Of a DNA stretch of 6,186 nt, positions 5,520 to 6,186 are shown piece by piece (the first letter of the stretch is position 1; each line of letters opens with the position of its first letter). Source of the DNA: Pelotomaculum sp. (GTDB taxonomy: Bacteria; Bacillota; Desulfotomaculia; Desulfotomaculales; Pelotomaculaceae); assembly GCA_022839445.1 (NCBI GenBank), contig JALHFC010000072.1:1-6186 (forward strand). Reading direction: 5' to 3'. The notes beneath the pieces were generated by a model. That model made no database searches. It saw only the letters and a program-made list of their open reading frames with translations, and was not told the DNA's origin. The position numbers were made by a program, and so were the translations under genes.

Positions 5520-5573
5520 TTTGACGGCGTCGGCCTCAACAACCGGCGCGGTAATATTCACACGACAAGTCAC
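5451..5573 (-). CDS. Possible short ORF after argS, apparently disrupted
   Basis: A GTG at 5573, only six bases after the argS stop codon and with AAAGGA 11 bases upstream inside the end of argS, opens a 40-codon frame. The first part reads VNITAPVVEADAVKLCEKS, using GC-rich codons like the neighbouring genes. From about the inverted repeat at 5519 onward the frame becomes A/T-rich and unlike protein (LSVYLYSYRCNIHGTL), then stops. This suggests either a small coupled gene whose end was replaced by the inserted element, or a chance ORF. I do not recognise the peptide. Confidence 0.2.
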   Translation of the reverse strand: MTCRVNITAPVVEADAVKLCEKSFLSVYLYSYRCNIHGTL

Positions 5574-5579
5574 AGGTTT

Positions 5580-6186
5580 TTACATCCTTTCCGGCGCCGT
5601 CAGGCCAAGGAGGCAGAGGGCATTTTCCAAAGTAATCCGGGTGGCGTTCACCAGTACCAGACGCGCGGCGGAAACCCCCTTGTCGGAAGTGATCACCCGG
5701 TGGCTGTTGTAAAAACTGTGCAACAGCCCCGCCAATTCGTGAAGATAGCGGGCGATCCGTTGGGGCGCCAGGCCGGCGGCGCCGGCGGCCGCTGAAGCCA
5801 CTTCCACCGGGAAATCGGCTAATCTCCTGGCCAGGGCCAGCTCATACTCCTCTATGAGCAAGCTAAGGTCTACCTCGTCTAAGCCGGGCATTGACCCGCC
5901 TTGCTCCGCGTACTGCCTTAAGATGCTGCAGATACGGGCGTGGGCGTACTGGATATAGTACACAGGGTTCTCGTTAGATTCGGCTTTGGCCAGGTCCAGG
6001 TCGAAGTCCAAGTGGCTATCCGCGCCGCGCATGACAAAAAAGTAGCGGGCGGCATCCCTTCCCACCTCTTCCACCAGTTCTTCCAGCGTCACAAATTGGC
6101 CGGAACGCTTGGACATGCGCACAATCTCCCCACCCTTGTAAAGGCGGACGAGTTGCATGATCACTACATCCAGGGCGGACGGGTCG
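5580..6186 (-). CDS. argS: Arginyl-tRNA synthetase, C-terminal part (start outside window)
   Basis: The window holds the last 201 residues of a class I aminoacyl-tRNA synthetase that charges tRNA-Arg in the cytoplasm. Fragment residues 1-30 contain LVRLYKGGE and RMSKRSGQFVTL, the KMSKS-type ATP loop in its arginyl form. DAARYFF and SHLDFDLDLAKAESNENP follow. The DALR anticodon-binding domain begins at NPVYYIQYAHAR (about 73-84), contains FYNSHRV (about 158-164) and ends at the normal C-terminus LLGLTAPERM. These motifs identify ArgRS rather than CysRS or another DALR enzyme. The frame is open to the window edge, so the internal GTG at 6164 is not the start. The remaining two thirds, including the HIGH motif, lie beyond position 6186. 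No terminator lies directly after the gene; the first is near 5311-5337. Confidence 0.96.
   Translation of the reverse strand, partial: DPSALDVVIMQLVRLYKGGEIVRMSKRSGQFVTLEELVEEVGRDAARYFFVMRGADSHLDFDLDLAKAESNENPVYYIQYAHARICSILRQYAEQGGSMPGLDEVDLSLLIEEYELALARRLADFPVEVASAAAGAAGLAPQRIARYLHELAGLLHSFYNSHRVITSDKGVSAARLVLVNATRITLENALCLLGLTAPERM

Noticed and set aside
1..6186. CRISPR array, rRNA or tRNA gene
   Set aside because: No regularly spaced direct repeats and no recognisable rRNA or cloverleaf sequence on either strand.

Overview
The window reads as chromosomal DNA of a spore-forming Firmicute of moderate GC content, most likely of the Desulfotomaculum/Pelotomaculum type (Peptococcaceae in the older sense). 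This is inferred from the Spo0F orthologue, a sigma-H-type promoter in front of it, strong AGGAGG-type ribosome binding sites, frequent GTG/TTG starts and the gene order argS, pyrG, spo0F. All supported genes lie on the minus strand, so transcription runs from high to low coordinates.

In the direction of transcription: the 3' end of argS (arginyl-tRNA synthetase, cut by the window edge at 6186); a 365-base intergenic region with a possible short ORF, a 118-base stretch bounded by inverted repeats, an intrinsic terminator and a good sigma-A promoter; pyrG (CTP synthase) followed by its own terminator; sppA (membrane signal-peptide peptidase) with its own promoter; a 240-base gap; a five-helix Yip1-domain membrane protein; a 29-bp perfect palindrome and a consensus-matching sigma-H promoter; spo0F (sporulation phosphorelay response regulator); a cysteine-rich zinc-ribbon protein of unknown function, possibly also sigma-H dependent; and, at the left edge, an AT-rich stretch carrying a near-consensus sigma-A promoter and the first codons of a MerR/IS607-type DNA-binding protein. 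That last reading frame breaks after about 22 codons and is restored by removing one base.

The genes fall into separate units rather than one operon. argS is terminated before pyrG. pyrG has its own promoter and terminator. sppA, and perhaps the Yip1 gene with it, forms the next unit. spo0F starts a sporulation-phase unit that may extend into the zinc-ribbon gene. Compared with the Bacillus order rpoE-pyrG-spo0F-fba, rpoE is absent before pyrG, sppA and the Yip1 gene sit between pyrG and spo0F, and the zinc-ribbon gene stands where fba would be expected.

I see no complete new multi-gene system. The most interesting items are the putative sigma-H regulon pair spo0F + zinc-ribbon protein, the 29-bp palindrome upstream of the spo0F promoter, the inverted-repeat element between argS and pyrG, and the frameshifted IS607-like start at the left edge.
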